A stretch of 64,000 nt of DNA from Juglans regia (lineage: Eukaryota > Streptophyta > Magnoliopsida > Fagales > Juglandaceae). Within the stretch, counting starts at the first letter, position 1; each line of letters starts with the position of its first letter. The position numbers and the translations under genes were made by a program. Below the pieces are notes generated by a model. It saw nothing but the letters and a program-made list of their open reading frames with translations, was not told the origin of the DNA and ran no database searches. Below, in pieces: positions 34,430-45,959 of this stretch. The stretch is from NCBI RefSeq assembly GCF_001411555.2, contig NC_049912.1, positions 2,187,001-2,251,000 on the forward strand, given 5' to 3'.

Positions 34430-35936
34430 ATGATGATTGTTGTAGAAAACTGATTTTTATTGTGAAATTAAACATCATTGGAGACAAGGAAAATGGGTAC
34501 AAACTCCATGGCAGGCCCGATGGCCATTGTCTGTGTGAATTTCACACAGAAGCAACCTTATGTGTGATGGGTTAAACATCCTCACAAGTAACCTTATTTC
34601 ATCCTTTAATCTGCTCAGAAGACAACTGAGTTTATAGGTGTCAAATAAGCCTCTTAATCTATTGGATAAAGTCTCAAACCTGGACTTATAGTCCTCCACA
34701 GACCCTACTTGTCTTAGCTTAGTTATGGCCTCTATGAGGTCATCATATGGGTTAGGACCAAATCTTATTAATAGTGCCCTCACAAAAGCATCTCAATCAG
34801 ATATCTGGCCCAACTCTTCTATACCTTGGAACCAAATCATAGCTTGTCCTTCCATGTAAAAAAACATTAACCTCATTTGTTGGGTGGGTGGTGTGTTGTG
34901 AAAAGCAAAAAATTTATTTACCTTGTAGAGTCATCCAGCTGGGTCTTCTCCTGAAACACTGGGAAATCCGGGTGGAGTGACCTTGTGTGCACCTCCCCAT
35001 GTGACTGGTTATTCTCATCTCAAAAATGCAGCCCCAAGGAAGATTCTCCTTGGTGAGGGCTTTGATTCTTTTTCTGTAGCTCATGAGTTAAAGCTGCTAA
35101 CTGTTGCTGGACAGTGTTTTCTAGGGCTACCATCTCAGTTTCCAAGCTATGATACTGACCCTCCAGGCTGTGGAACCGATTCTCCATCCTGCCATACTGA
35201 GCATCAGTCGCTTTCTCCAGAGTAGTCAAGCTATCTTGGAGCTGGTTAAGTCTTGTCCCTTCAGCCATAGAAAAAGCTTATATTTGCACATAGATCGTAT
35301 ATCTCTGATAACAAAAATGTAACAGATCTATAAAAAGTTGTAAGAGAGAAATAGAGAGTTCTAATACTTTTCTGATAAAACCCTAAGACAGATAAACTAA
35401 CCCTTACATAGAGGTGCCCTCAACGTGGGCCAACTTTTCATGGATGAAAGCAGGACATATAATAAAAGCAAACCCAATGTTACGCCCATGGCCCAATTTA
35501 TCTACAATACTACTAACTAAAGACCACTAAACTCTTAAGACTCAAATTGACTATGGCCCACGACAAACCCCTAGCAAGCCCATTGTAAGAATGGCCCATC
35601 CCATTGTCTTCAGATGTCTAATCCCACGCAGCAAAGTCTTCAGTTCTCTTCCCTTCGACAGCAAGTGCAAGCTGACACATGTTCTTCCCATCTTAACTCC
35701 ATTCTTCTCCTTCCTTTCGCAAGACCAAGCCTCTTCCCGTAATCTCCCTCTTCGTATGGTTTACCTAACCTAATTGTTACATGGTCACCCTCTTGTCTCT
35801 CGCCGTCGTTCTCTCCCTCTGCTACACTTTTCGATTTTGTTGGTTGCAACACACTATTGACGCGCCTTGCCTTGCCGATCCGTTTCACCTCTCATCCATT
35901 TCGGTCTCATTCTCCCTCCCTCCGATTTCTTTCCTT
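34430..35936 (-). mobile_element. Ty3/gypsy fragment (gag plus primer site and probable LTR), minus strand
   Basis: The minus-strand gag starts MAEGTRLNQLQDSLTTLEKA at 35268 and resumes at 34783 with LLIRFGPNPYDDLIEAITKL, a retrotransposon gag domain; several stops and frameshifts lie between and after. Just upstream of the gag start, GTTATCAGAGATA (complement near 35300-35315) resembles a methionine-tRNA primer site. The sequence 35317-35936 may be the matching LTR, but its partner was not found. Pol is missing. The fragment ends near the plus-strand gypsy element at 35937. Confidence 0.65.
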
Positions 35937-36342
35937 TGTTATGAGCCCCATCTTAAACCCTAATTATGTGGATGCTTGTGTGAGGCTTATGTGGACTGGA
36001 TCATGTTATGGGCCTTGTGGTCATTTGGTATTTGTATTTACTTGCTTAAGTTTGTTAGTTGCAGTAAGTAGTTAAGTAATGGGCTTAGTGGCGTATTCCA
36101 CGGGCTCAACTATTTATGTTTATTATATTGAGGTTAGTATCATGGGTCCATTAGTGTAGTCACCAGTTAGGGCAGTTATTTCATTGACTAAGTCTATTTT
36201 CTTTATCTATAAATATGTAATTCGTCTTATTAATGAAATTATGAATATTTCCACAATTGACTGAGTATTGGAGGTGAGGCCCCTCGAAAAGCCTTAACAG
36301 TTTATTACATTTCTCAAACACACACCAACACATACCATAATA
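35937..36342 (+). repeat. Gypsy 5' LTR
   Basis: This runs from TGTTATGAGCCCC to CACATACCATAAT. It contains CTATAAATATGTAATTCG near 36210, a plausible TATA box with downstream start region, also conserved in the 3' copy. Confidence 0.88.
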
Positions 36343-36369
36343 ATGGTCTCAAAGCCGCGTTCTTGTGAC

Positions 36370-39300
36370 ATGGCTGAGGGAACCCGTCATGCTCAATTGG
36401 TTGAGACAGTTTCCGCATTGAAAGGCAAGTCAATGCACAAACGGGAGGAACAAGAGAGATAGAAGCAAATGCTAGATGAAGTTTTGCAGCAGCTCAACAA
36501 TTTGGCAACCAGCTATGAGCACCTGGCAATAGCAGTAGGTAACCAAAACACGAGGGAGAGTTCCACAAGTAATGCCTTTAAATTCAGTGGGAACCCATTA
36601 TTCAAAAACCAAGGAGGGATCCATGTAAGGTCCCTTAGATTGGATTTTCCCAAGTTCGATAGGTCAGATCCCATGGAATGGGTCTTTAAGGCCCAACAAT
36701 TTTTCTCATATTTTCATACTTCAGAAGATCAAAAATTACACATAGCATGTATTCATAGGGAAAGCAAAGCATTATCATGGTACTGTTGGTTAATGAAATA
36801 TGGGCATGTTCACAATTGGGAGGAGTGTGTAGCCGCACTTAAAGTGCGTTTTGGGCCCTCTACATATGAGGATCCGATAGGGGCATTTAATAAACTCAGG
36901 CAGACAACCACTGTGGAAGAATATCAAACTCAGCTTGAAATATTGTCTAATAAAATCAATGGTCTCATAGAGGAATTTCGTATAAGCACATTTATTAGTG
37001 GGTTAAGAGAAGACCTTCGTTTGGTAGTAACTATGTTTAAACCCAATACCTTACCTGTTGCCTTTAGATTGGCTAAGTTACAGGAAAAAGAAGTGTACAG
37101 AAGAGGCCAGGGAGTGGTACCCAGAAACCAAGCCTATAATCCACTTGCATCTCAGTCCATTCCCAAACTCACTGCACCACCTCTTCCATTGAGGTTACCT
37201 CCACCACCAAACAGATCAAATTTTAAGCCTAACCCTTCACACTACAACCCTACCTATCCACCCCGAAAAAACACCCTACCCATTAAAAAAATTTTACCAC
37301 CACAAATGCAAGAGAGACTTGAGAAAGGTCTCTATTATTATTGTGATGATAGGTTTCAGCCAAGACACAAGTGTAGCAGGCCCAGACTATACTTATTGGA
37401 GGGATTGGAACTAGAAGCAGAACATGATGAACCCGAGGGAGCACTAGTCATCATACAACCCACATAATCGAATGGAGGAGAAGGGGAGGAAGGTGAGTTG
37501 CTTGGCATCTCTTTACATGCCATGCCAAGTTCCATCTCACCCAAAACTATGAGGGTGGAAGGTATGATTAATAATAATAAAAAGTATTAGATCTTATTGA
37601 TACAAGAAATACACACAATTTTGTGGATCCTTATGTAGCAAGGAGATCTAAACTGTCAATGGAGAAAAGCCAATTGGCAGTTAAGGTGGCTAACGTGGAT
37701 AGCCTTCCTTGCCGAGGTTTATGTAGGGCGGTACCTCTCCAACTACAAAACCTAAAGATGAGAGCTAATCTTTACTTATTGACCTTCTGAGGATGTGATG
37801 TGGTTTTGGGAGTTGACTGTTGAGAAATTTTGGGTCAATTTTGTGGAATTTTGTCAATCTCACAATGCAGTTTACTTTTAATGATGTACTAGTATAGTTG
37901 CAAGGATTACAACCTCCAGCTAAATTTCTGGAGGAACGAGACCATGCCCCTAAGCTGAATAAGGGGTCAATTAAGGGCATTTTGGCTACAGATGATAGGA
38001 GGGGAGCTTGAGAAGACTAGTGGGAATCTGGATCCTAGTGTACAACAGGTTTTGAACAAGTTTGAAATGATATTTGATAAGCCTAAGGGACTACCCCCAC
38101 CCAAGAGCCACGATCATAGAATACAATTGATAGAAGTATCAAAACCAACATGTATACGCCTATACAGGTATCCTTACTATCAAAAAGCTGAAATTGAAAA
38201 GTTGGTAGATGAGATGATGAAAAGTAGAGTCATTAGAGGAAGCCAAAGTCCTTATTCCTCTCCTGTTCTTTTAGTAAGAAAGGCGGATGGTAGCTGGATG
38301 ATGTGTGTGGATTATCGTGCCCTCAACAAGGACACAATTAAAGATAAGTACTCTATTCCCAACATAGATGAATTATTATATTAGTTGCATGGAGCTGAAA
38401 TTTTTTCTAAACTTAATCTACATTCTGGTTATTATCAAATCAGAATGTACCATGAGGATATCCCCAGAATAACCTTCAAGACCCATAAAGGTCATTATGA
38501 GTTTTTGATAATGCCTTTTGGACTCACCAATGCTCCATCTGCTTTCCAGGGATTGTTGAATGAGATGTTTAGACCTTACTTAAGGAAATTTGTCTTGGTG
38601 TTCTTTGATGATATTTTGGTATATAGCAAATCATTAAGTGAGCACTTACAACACTTACATGCAATATTGGAAACCCTTAAAACACATAAGTTTTTTGCAA
38701 AGTGGTATAAGTGTGTGTTTGGTAGTAAAGAGGTAGAATATCTGGGACATATCATATCTTGAGAAGGAGTACAAGCTAATCCACAGAAAATTGCAACAAT
38801 GCAGAGTCAGCCCTTACCTCAAAATTTCAAGGCTTTACGAGGTTTTTTGGGACTTATAGGGTACTATAGGAAGTTTGTGCAAAACTATGGTTCTATTACA
38901 GTCCTCCATTAACTACATTACTCTCGAAAAACTCTTTCAGTTGGACTGAAAAGGCTAAGGCATCGTTTGAAAAACTTAAAAAAATCCATGGTGAGTCCAC
39001 CAGTTTTAAGGTTACCTGACTTAAAAAAGAATTTTGTGGTAGAATGTGATGCTTCAGGTGAAAGATTGGGAGCATTACTGACGCAGGAAGGGCAGCCTAT
39101 TGCTTATCTAAGCCAGGGGGTTAAAAGGTAAAAGGTTGTCCCTATCTACTTATGAGAATGAATTATTGGCCATAGTGATGGCCATTAGGAAGTCGAGGCA
39201 TTATTTGGTTGGCCAGCACTTTGTTGTTCGTACTAACCAACAGGCTCTAAAATATTTGCTGGAACAGAAGGTAGGAACCCCTTCCCAGCAAAAATGGGTA

Positions 39301-40890
39301 TCCAAGTTATTAGGGTATGATTTCAATGTGGAGTACAAAAGTGGTAAAACAAATACAGTGGCTGATGCCCTATCCCGTATCTCTTACTCCACCCAACCAG
39401 AACAAATAACCCAAACAACCAACCAAATAGAACCCAATCTTCAAACCAACCGATAACCAAACAGAACCCAACCTTCAATATCCAGATACAAGCCCTAAGC
39501 CTTATACAGACCAAATTGATTAAGGAGTTACAGAAGACTTATCCCCAAGATTCCTAGTTGCAGGAGCTCATTAGCAACTACTATTAGGGAACCTTGGACC
39601 TTACCCATTACAAAATCTGCAATAGTTTGCTCTTTTACAAGGGCAAACTACAACTTGGAAGTTTGGTGTCTTTTCAGTAGCATATCCTATAACAATTTCA
39701 CAACAATCAATTAGAGGGTCACAGAGGGGTGAATAAACCATATTCAAGAATAAAAATGAGTTTTTCTAGCCTGGTATGAGAAAGGATGTCAGGGATTATG
39801 TTCGAGAGTGTGACATTTACCAAAGAAACAAGGTTGAGGCCATACAACCCTCGAGCCTGCTCCAACCACTCCCAATCCCTACAAGGAACTGGGAAGATAT
39901 CAGTACGGACTTCATCGAGGGACTGCCACCCTCAGGAGGGAAGACAATCATCATGGTTGTGGTTGATAGATTGAGCAAATGTGCTCACTTTCTGTCCATC
40001 TCGCACCCATATATAGCTATTTCAGTAGCAAAAATATTTCTTGATAACATTTTTAAATTACATAGTTTGCCTTAGTCTATTTTGAGTGACAAGGACTCAA
40101 TGTTCACAAGCCAGTTTTGGAAGGCTTGTTCGAATCAGTGGGAGAGAACTCGTTCTCAACTTGGCTTACCATCCATAAATAGATGGCAAACCGAGATTAT
40201 GAATAAAGGGTTAGAATGCTACATGAGGTTCTTCTCCAGTGACAGTCCCCACAACTGGGCAAGGTGGTTGCCCTTTGCTGAATACGCATACAACACTTCA
40301 AAGCACACATCGACAAAAATCTCACCATACGAGGTTGTGTATGGACAACCCCCTCCTCGGATGCTCCCATATGAACCAAGAAGCACCAAAGTACAAGCAG
40401 TGGATGAAGAGCTCAAGAGCAGGGAACTCATCAACAAATTAGTAAAAGAAAATTTACAAGATATGCAAGCCAAGATGAATTTTTTTTTGAAGATAGAAGA
40501 TGAACCGACAGGGAATTCAAAATCGGAGATAAGGTCTATCTACGACTCCGACCTTACCGCCAAATTTTCTTCGTCATGTAGCGAAACCTCAAGCTCAGTC
40601 CACGATACTATGGGCCTTACACGGTGTTACAAAAAGTGGGGAAGGTGGCGTACATGTTAGATCTACCCAAACACGTAACAAATCTACCCACTTTCCATGT
40701 TTCTTGCCTAAAAACGAAGCTAGGAACACACATTCAGCCCCTCACAAAACTTCCTTATGTTACCACCGAGGGAACCTTAGTTCCTGAGCCCGAAAAAATT
40801 CTGCAGAGAAGAATGGTCAAAAAAGGAAGCAGAGCAAGAGTAGAGTGGCTTATACAGTGGAAGGGAATGACTATGGATGATGCGACGTAG
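36370..40890 (+). pseudogene. Gypsy gag-pol remnant
   Basis: Gag starts MAEGTRHAQLVETVSALKGK at 36370, has a stop at 36460, and reads on from 36469 with LDFPKFDRSDPMEWVFKAQQ and a gag core to about 37467. The zinc knuckle near 37335 reads YYYCDDRFQPRHKC where a CxxC start is usual, so its first Cys is lost. Reverse transcriptase covers 37992-38762 ([43 protein letters not shown]). RNase H is near 39030-39400 (STYENELLAIVMAIRKSRHY). Integrase covers about 39776-40370. A chromodomain-like end (VEWLIQWKGMTMDDAT) closes near 40890. Stops and frameshifts occur between every block. Confidence 0.85.
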
Positions 40891-40960
40891 GAGGACATTG
40901 AAAAGCCCGGTGGTGGTGATACATAGACCTTGGGGCAAGGTCTTCTGAAGAAGGGGAAAT

Positions 40961-41367
40961 TGTTATGAGCCCCATCTCAAACCCTAGTTATGCGGATGCC
41001 TGTCTGAGGCTTACATGGTCTGGGTCGTGTTATGGGCTTTGTGGTCATTTGATATTTGTATTTACTTGCTTAAGTTTGTTAGTTGTAGTAGGTAGTTAAG
41101 TAATGGGCTTAGTGGTGTATTCTATGGGCTCAACTATTTCCGTTTGTTATATTGTGGTTAGTGTTGTGGGTCCATTAGTGTAGTCGCCAGTTAGGGCAGT
41201 TATTTCATTGACTAAGTCTATTTCCTTCGTCTATAAATATGTAATTCATCTGATTAATGAGATTATAAATATTTCCACAATTGACTGAGTACTGGAGGTG
41301 AGGCCCCTCGAAGAGCCTTTAACAGTTTATTACATTTATCAAACACCCACCAACACAGACCATAACT
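40961..41367 (+). repeat. Gypsy 3' LTR
   Basis: This starts TGTTATGAGCCCCATCTCAA and ends near CACAGACCATAAC. It aligns end to end with 35937-36342 with about 10 per cent mismatch by eye. Confidence 0.88.
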
Positions 41368-41965
41368 AGGGGTGTAACATGTCCGATCTGTTCTGGTTTT
41401 GAACAAAATTTAGGACCTAACCGGTATGCATTGATTTTGTATTTTCGAAAACTGATTACTCACCGGTTACCCTCCTAAGCCGGTACCTCTGGTTTTACCG
41501 ATTCCGGTCTGGTTCGGTCCGATTTTAATAGTATTAGTATTAGGGTATACAATTTAATTAATATACTAATATACATTAGTATTCTACTAATTAATTAAAG
41601 TGAAATGTAATTAATATATTAATATTCGTATTACTAATGTATTATGTATTTATCAAAATGAATATGTTGAAAATTTATCAGGCCATAAATTGTTATTAAT
41701 ATATATATTTTATGTTTAAAGCATATGTTCAAATAAATTTTCATGTTTAAGATTAAAATTTTATGTTATAAATTATAATAATATTATTTTATATAGAATT
41801 ATAATTTATATTATTATATATATAATATTAAAAAAATTAATTTAAAATATATAATATATTGAACTGATCTGATTCGATTCTTAAAAGTATAAAATCGAAA
41901 TTGAATCGGTACTAGCCGGTTTTAAAACTAAAAGAACCGGTCTGGACCGAACCCATTTTCCGATT
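41368..41965. repeat. AT-rich repeat bounded by ACCGGT-containing inverted words
   Basis: The left part carries CCGGTACC and CCGGTCTGGTTCGGTCCG (near 41480-41520); the right part carries the inverse kind of word, AACCGGTCTGGACCGAACCC (near 41936-41955). The centre is almost pure A/T with long TTAATATA runs. This resembles a small non-autonomous DNA element but ends and target duplications were not resolved. Confidence 0.45.
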
Positions 41966-42699
41966 AATTTTTACCCCTTTTGGTCCCTAGCATCATCCCT
42001 CCCTCGCGCTCTCTCTCGCTCTCTCTACTCTCATCTTCCTCTGTCTTGGCGTCACCGCCACCCCTTAGATCAGGCTGGTAGGCCCCTCGGTCTCTCTCTC
42101 TCTGTGGTTTTCCCTCTCTCTCGCACTCTCTTTCTCTCCTCCCCTCTCCATCTATTTCCGTCGCCGTTCCAACAACCGTCTGCCGCCTTCCTCACGCTGT
42201 TAAACCTCTCGCCGGCCAGCTGCTCCTCCCTCTGCCGTCTCTCACTTTCCCTCCCTTCCCCCTGTGTCCGTCACTCTCTGTCCCTCCCATTCTCTATCTC
42301 CGTCCCCGCAACGCACACACACGGTCATCCTCCACCAATCTGAAACTACCCTAGCACCACCCAACGCCTCCCCGTGACCTCCCTTGTAAGTCACGAAACA
42401 CCTCTGTCTCTACACCCAAAACAGAGCAAACCGCACATTTTCCCTCTCTTCTCAGCTGTGAACCACCAGTGCACCTCCCCTGCCTGGCTCCTTCACTCTC
42501 AGGCCCTCAATTTTGAGCACCTAGATCATCTCTAGACAGTCAAATCCGGTCAACCGCAGCATGGAGGTAAGTGGCTCTCGGACAAATCTTGAAATAACTG
42601 TAGATGGGAATTGAGAATTGTGAACTGAGAATTGTAAACTGTGTACTATTGTTGTAAATTGTGAACTGTGTGTTGTTGTTGTGAACTGTAAATTGTGTA
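41966..42699 (+). other. CT-rich, GC-richer segment resembling a gene leader, unidentified
   Basis: From about 42000 to 42560 the sequence is pyrimidine-rich (CTCTCTC runs) and much richer in C than its surroundings. Near 42559 it reads GCAGCATGGAGGTAAGTGG, which looks like a start codon followed at once by a strong splice donor. No downstream coding exon was recognised. From 42595 a series of GAGAATTGTGAACTG-like short repeats begins. It could be the leader of a decayed gene or part of an unannotated non-autonomous retroelement. Confidence 0.35.
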
Positions 42700-42880
42700 G
42701 TTATTATGTGGTTGTGTGTGGTGTGAAGTGATAGGACATTTGTGTAGTTGTGATGTGGCCGTGTGCTGTGTGAAGTGATAGGATATTTGTGTAGTTGTGA
42801 TGTGACCGAGAACCGTGTGAAGTGATGGGATATTTGTGTAGTTGTGATGTGGTTGAGAGTCTCGCGAAGTGTTGGGATTG
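42700..42880. repeat. Minisatellite with 47-bp unit, ~3.9 copies
   Basis: Units begin at 42700, 42747, 42794 and 42841, each GTTGTGATGTGG-like and continuing through GTGTGAAGTGATAGGA to ATTTGTGTA. The period is exactly 47 bp. The last unit is partial and diverged. Confidence 0.85.
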
Positions 42881-44388
42881 TTTTGCAGTGTTATGCCTTG
42901 TGGTTGAGAACCAATGATGTTGTGATTTTGTGTAGAACCTTTATTGATTGTCAAATTGTATTTTTCTATTCAATAAATAATGTTGTATATCCCTTGGTTA
43001 ATAAATGCTATTATTATCTTGTGACGTGGGGGTTTTACCCTCGCTCACACTGTTTTCCGGTCGCAAGGGGGACCTTCGTGCTTGTTTCTAGCTTGTGAAC
43101 GTGAGTTTGGAATTCCCACTCTTGCGCTAAAATACAGCTTGTGAATGCTTGTCAGAAATCTCCCCACATATACTGTTTGTCACAATATATTTGATGTTGC
43201 ATTGCTCTCCATCATGTAATTATCTGTTGAATATTTGTTTTTGGCATGTTAGTTGTTTATAAATGTTTGTAGGAATTCTTATTATCGCACTATGAATTTA
43301 TGCTTGAAAATTGGAATTATGTAATATTGTTGGGTTTTGGAATAAATAGATTTTATGTGGGGTGCGCGAATATCTATATTTATGAAATTCTCATGTATAT
43401 GCAACAGAGATTCAGAAGGTATAAATGTCTCTAGGTTATAAAGGTCCAATGTATGCAATGGAGATTCAAAAGGTATAAATGTCTAAGGGTTATAAAAATA
43501 TCCGGTCTTGTGAACCTGTTTGGATACAAAGGGTTTAAATGTTTGGCCAAGTGAACCCAATTGAGACTCAGGGGGTATAAATGTCTTGGGTTCAATGGTT
43601 GCTTCTCAACTGGTTCCTTTCTTGTGTTAATTGTTTGCATATTTTTCATTTCCATTGCAATGCATTTTTTAGTGTTAGTCTTAGTCCCACTTACTGAGAT
43701 TCTACGAAATTTATCTGTGGTAGTACCACTACGATCCCACTCCTTGGAATCATAGATTTTGATGTAGGGGATGAGTTCAGTGGTGGTTATGAGCATGGAG
43801 ATCTGGCACCGCTAGAGGATTAAGGATTGAGACTTTTCCCCACTTTGTTAAGTTGTTGTGTTTGAATTTTTATTGTAAGACTGGATGACTGTAATTAGTC
43901 TTTTGCTTATATTTTGGGGACAAGTGGCTTATGCATATTAAGGTCATGATGTGTTTAATATTTTTGGTAGTATTAATTAGTTTTGATGACTACTTTTTTA
44001 TTTTTCCGCTGCGAAATAATTGTACACCATTTGAGCATGTGAGCATAAGCTCATTATTACAATGTGCGAGGGGTGTATAGCTTGAGTGGCCAACATCTCG
44101 GCATCGCGGCTTCCGCCAAATCAGACTTTGGGTTAACTATAAAGGGTAGAAATAATTTTTGGATTTTATATTGTTATTGTTTTACTTCTCGAGTCTTAAT
44201 TTTATTAATCTATGTTTAAAATTTATAATTTTATCAATAAGATCCATCTTGTATTTTCATTTTATCTAACTTTTTTTTTTAGAAGTTGTAGGGTTTGAGT
44301 CTCCTTTCTAGGGCTTTTCTTTCTTCACTTTAAACTCCCCAAAAAACCGAAGCCTGTAAACTTTTCCCAATTGTAAAACGAACGCCCC
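42881..44388. other. Non-coding stretch, possible decayed retroelement tail
   Basis: No coding gene was recognised. Phrases such as GGTATAAATGTCT recur near 43420, 43472 and 43576 (a loose repeat of about 50-100 bp with variants). From 44280 the sequence becomes leader-like before the SDA1 pseudogene. I see nothing else firm here. Confidence 0.35.
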
Positions 44389-45515
44389 ATGGCTTCTCAG
44401 CGGCCCGTGTTTCTCCTGAGCCGCTCTCAGCCTCGGGACGTAGTTCCGATAGGCTTAGCCTCCCAACGCTTCAATCGAAGATGAAGTCTAACCCAAAATG
44501 GTACGAGTCAGAGCTGGTCCTTGTCTACAGCCAATTCAAATCCTCCTTGGAGCTCTTCTAGCAACAACTTGCACTCAACTTCACCTCCATCACCTGCACC
44601 GCCACTGACCCCGCCGTAGCCAAAGACCTTGGTGATAGGGCCATGCTCTTGGCCCACGTCACACCTTTTTATCCTCAACACCTTGCCGATTTTCCCAAGC
44701 AACTCTCCCATTTCCTAGCCTCCTCCACGTGCCCGCTGCCCTTGGGTTTGAGGTGTCATATCGTTCAATCGCTCATTTTCCTTGCTAATAGGAAGGTAAT
44801 ATCACCAAATCTCACAAAGAAAAAATAAAAAATTGACGTGATTTTTGTTTTATACGAAACTTTTTCATATTGAATTTGGCATATTTCGTTGTTTTACTTT
44901 AGATGGTTGATATTGGGGACATCCTAGCTTTGTTCATGGAGCTACAGACTATGGGCGATTGGGCTTTAAGAAAATTGGCATTCTCTCATGTTGTTCATAG
45001 CATCAAGCGAATGAATCAGAAGCATAAGAACGAGGTTAAGAATCGTCTGCTTCAAAATATCTTGTTTTCACTGCTTTAGGTTTGTATTAGTAATTTTTTT
45101 GCCTAATCAATGAGCAAAGCTTTGTCGGAGTTATAATTGATTTTTATATTTTGTAAATATTTTGATAGCAAGAGTATGAGGCAAAAGCCAAGAGATCGCT
45201 TATCACCCTATGTGAGCTTCACCAAAGAAGAGTTTGGTTCGATGATAGAACTGCAAATGCAATTTGAACTGCATGTTTTCATTCTTCATCAAGGTATATA
45301 AGTAATGGTTTTTTGTTGGTAAGCATGGGTAATTTATAATCTTTGAACATTTGAAAATCACAATTTGCATTTGAATTACTTAGGATCATGATTGCTGCTC
45401 TGTCATTTCTCCTTTATTATGAGAAGATTCAAGACGAAGATGATAGTGATGCTTCGAGCAATGAAGATGACTTGAGTCCTCAAGTGCCTCAAGCTGTCCT
45501 TTGTAAAGAGGCTAT
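44389..45515 (+). pseudogene. SDA1-like pseudogene, introns retained
   Basis: Exon-like blocks 44389-44795, 44903-45079, 45169-45293 and 45384-about 45515 encode the N-terminal third of a eukaryotic SDA1 protein, which functions in 60S ribosome biogenesis and export. Recognisable parts include YESELVLVYNQFKSSLELF, HVTPFYPQHLADFPKQLSHF, LRCHIVQSLIFLANRK, GDWALRKLAFSHVVHSIKRM, KRSLITLCELHQRRVWFDD and MIAALSFLLYYEKIQDEDDS. Splice sites are still present (AAG|GTAATA, TTTAG|ATG, GATAG|CAA, CTTAG|GAT), so it is a genomic duplicate rather than a processed copy. Three stops break it: TAG at 44559-44561, TAG at 45077-45079 and TGA at 45265-45267; the two TAGs replace expected Gln codons. The first ~70 bases are also out of frame with the rest. 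Confidence 0.82.
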
Positions 45516-45955
45516 TTATAACGTTGGTTGTAGATTTCACTAGGTTGTTCACACGACAATTCAGGTTACCCCAATATATTTTAGGAGTACTATGGGATGG
45601 AATTTACAATTCCACTCCCGCCCAAGAAAGTTACCTCCCACTGCAGGGACAGCTGTTGGGTATATAGCTATGGTTTCCACCACCATAGACTCTACTATCG
45701 GGTTCAAGCAACTCCTTGGAGGACACTCTAGCAATAGTCCTACCTTTGGCGATTGGTTTTTATTCTGGAAATCATCGCCAGTGCAAATCTTCATTAGATC
45801 TGCATGTTTTTAGGAGATGAGGCCTAAGATGACGAAGTGAGAAGAAGCTTGATGCTTTGGGGGATGAATGATGCTATGATTTGGCACATGGGGATGATGA
45901 TGCGGACACTGAGTCGCTTCAGATGGAAGGCGAGAGGTGGTTGAAGGTGGAATAA
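45516..45955 (+). other. Uncharacterised stretch between SDA1 pseudogene and LINE-like remnant
   Basis: Short open stretches, for example near 45592-45813, have no similarity I recognise. The phrase GAAGCTTGATGCTTTGGGGG at about 45844 is followed by an acidic-coding stretch (GATGATGATGCGGACACTGA), which could be a further decayed SDA1 piece; this is speculative. Confidence 0.25.
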
Positions 45956-45959
45956 AAAA

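Larger units (their letters stand above)
35937..41367 (+). mobile_element. Old Ty3/gypsy chromovirus-like retrotransposon
   Basis: About 5.4 kb with two LTRs of about 406 bp (35937-36342 and 40961-41367), both starting TGTTATGAGCCCCATCT. By eye they differ at roughly 40 positions, so the insertion is old. A purine-rich tract (TGAAGAAGGGGAAAT, ending 40960) abuts the 3' LTR. Inside are gag, reverse transcriptase, RNase H, integrase and a C-terminal chromodomain-like segment, the layout of gypsy chromoviruses. All frames are broken. No clear 5-bp target duplication was seen, so flanks may be rearranged. Confidence 0.9.

Noticed and set aside
44508..44711. Matching 67-aa minus-strand frame here and plus-strand frame at 47196-47399
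   Set aside because: Both are antisense shadows of the two SDA1 fragments; their resemblance only reflects the homology of those fragments.
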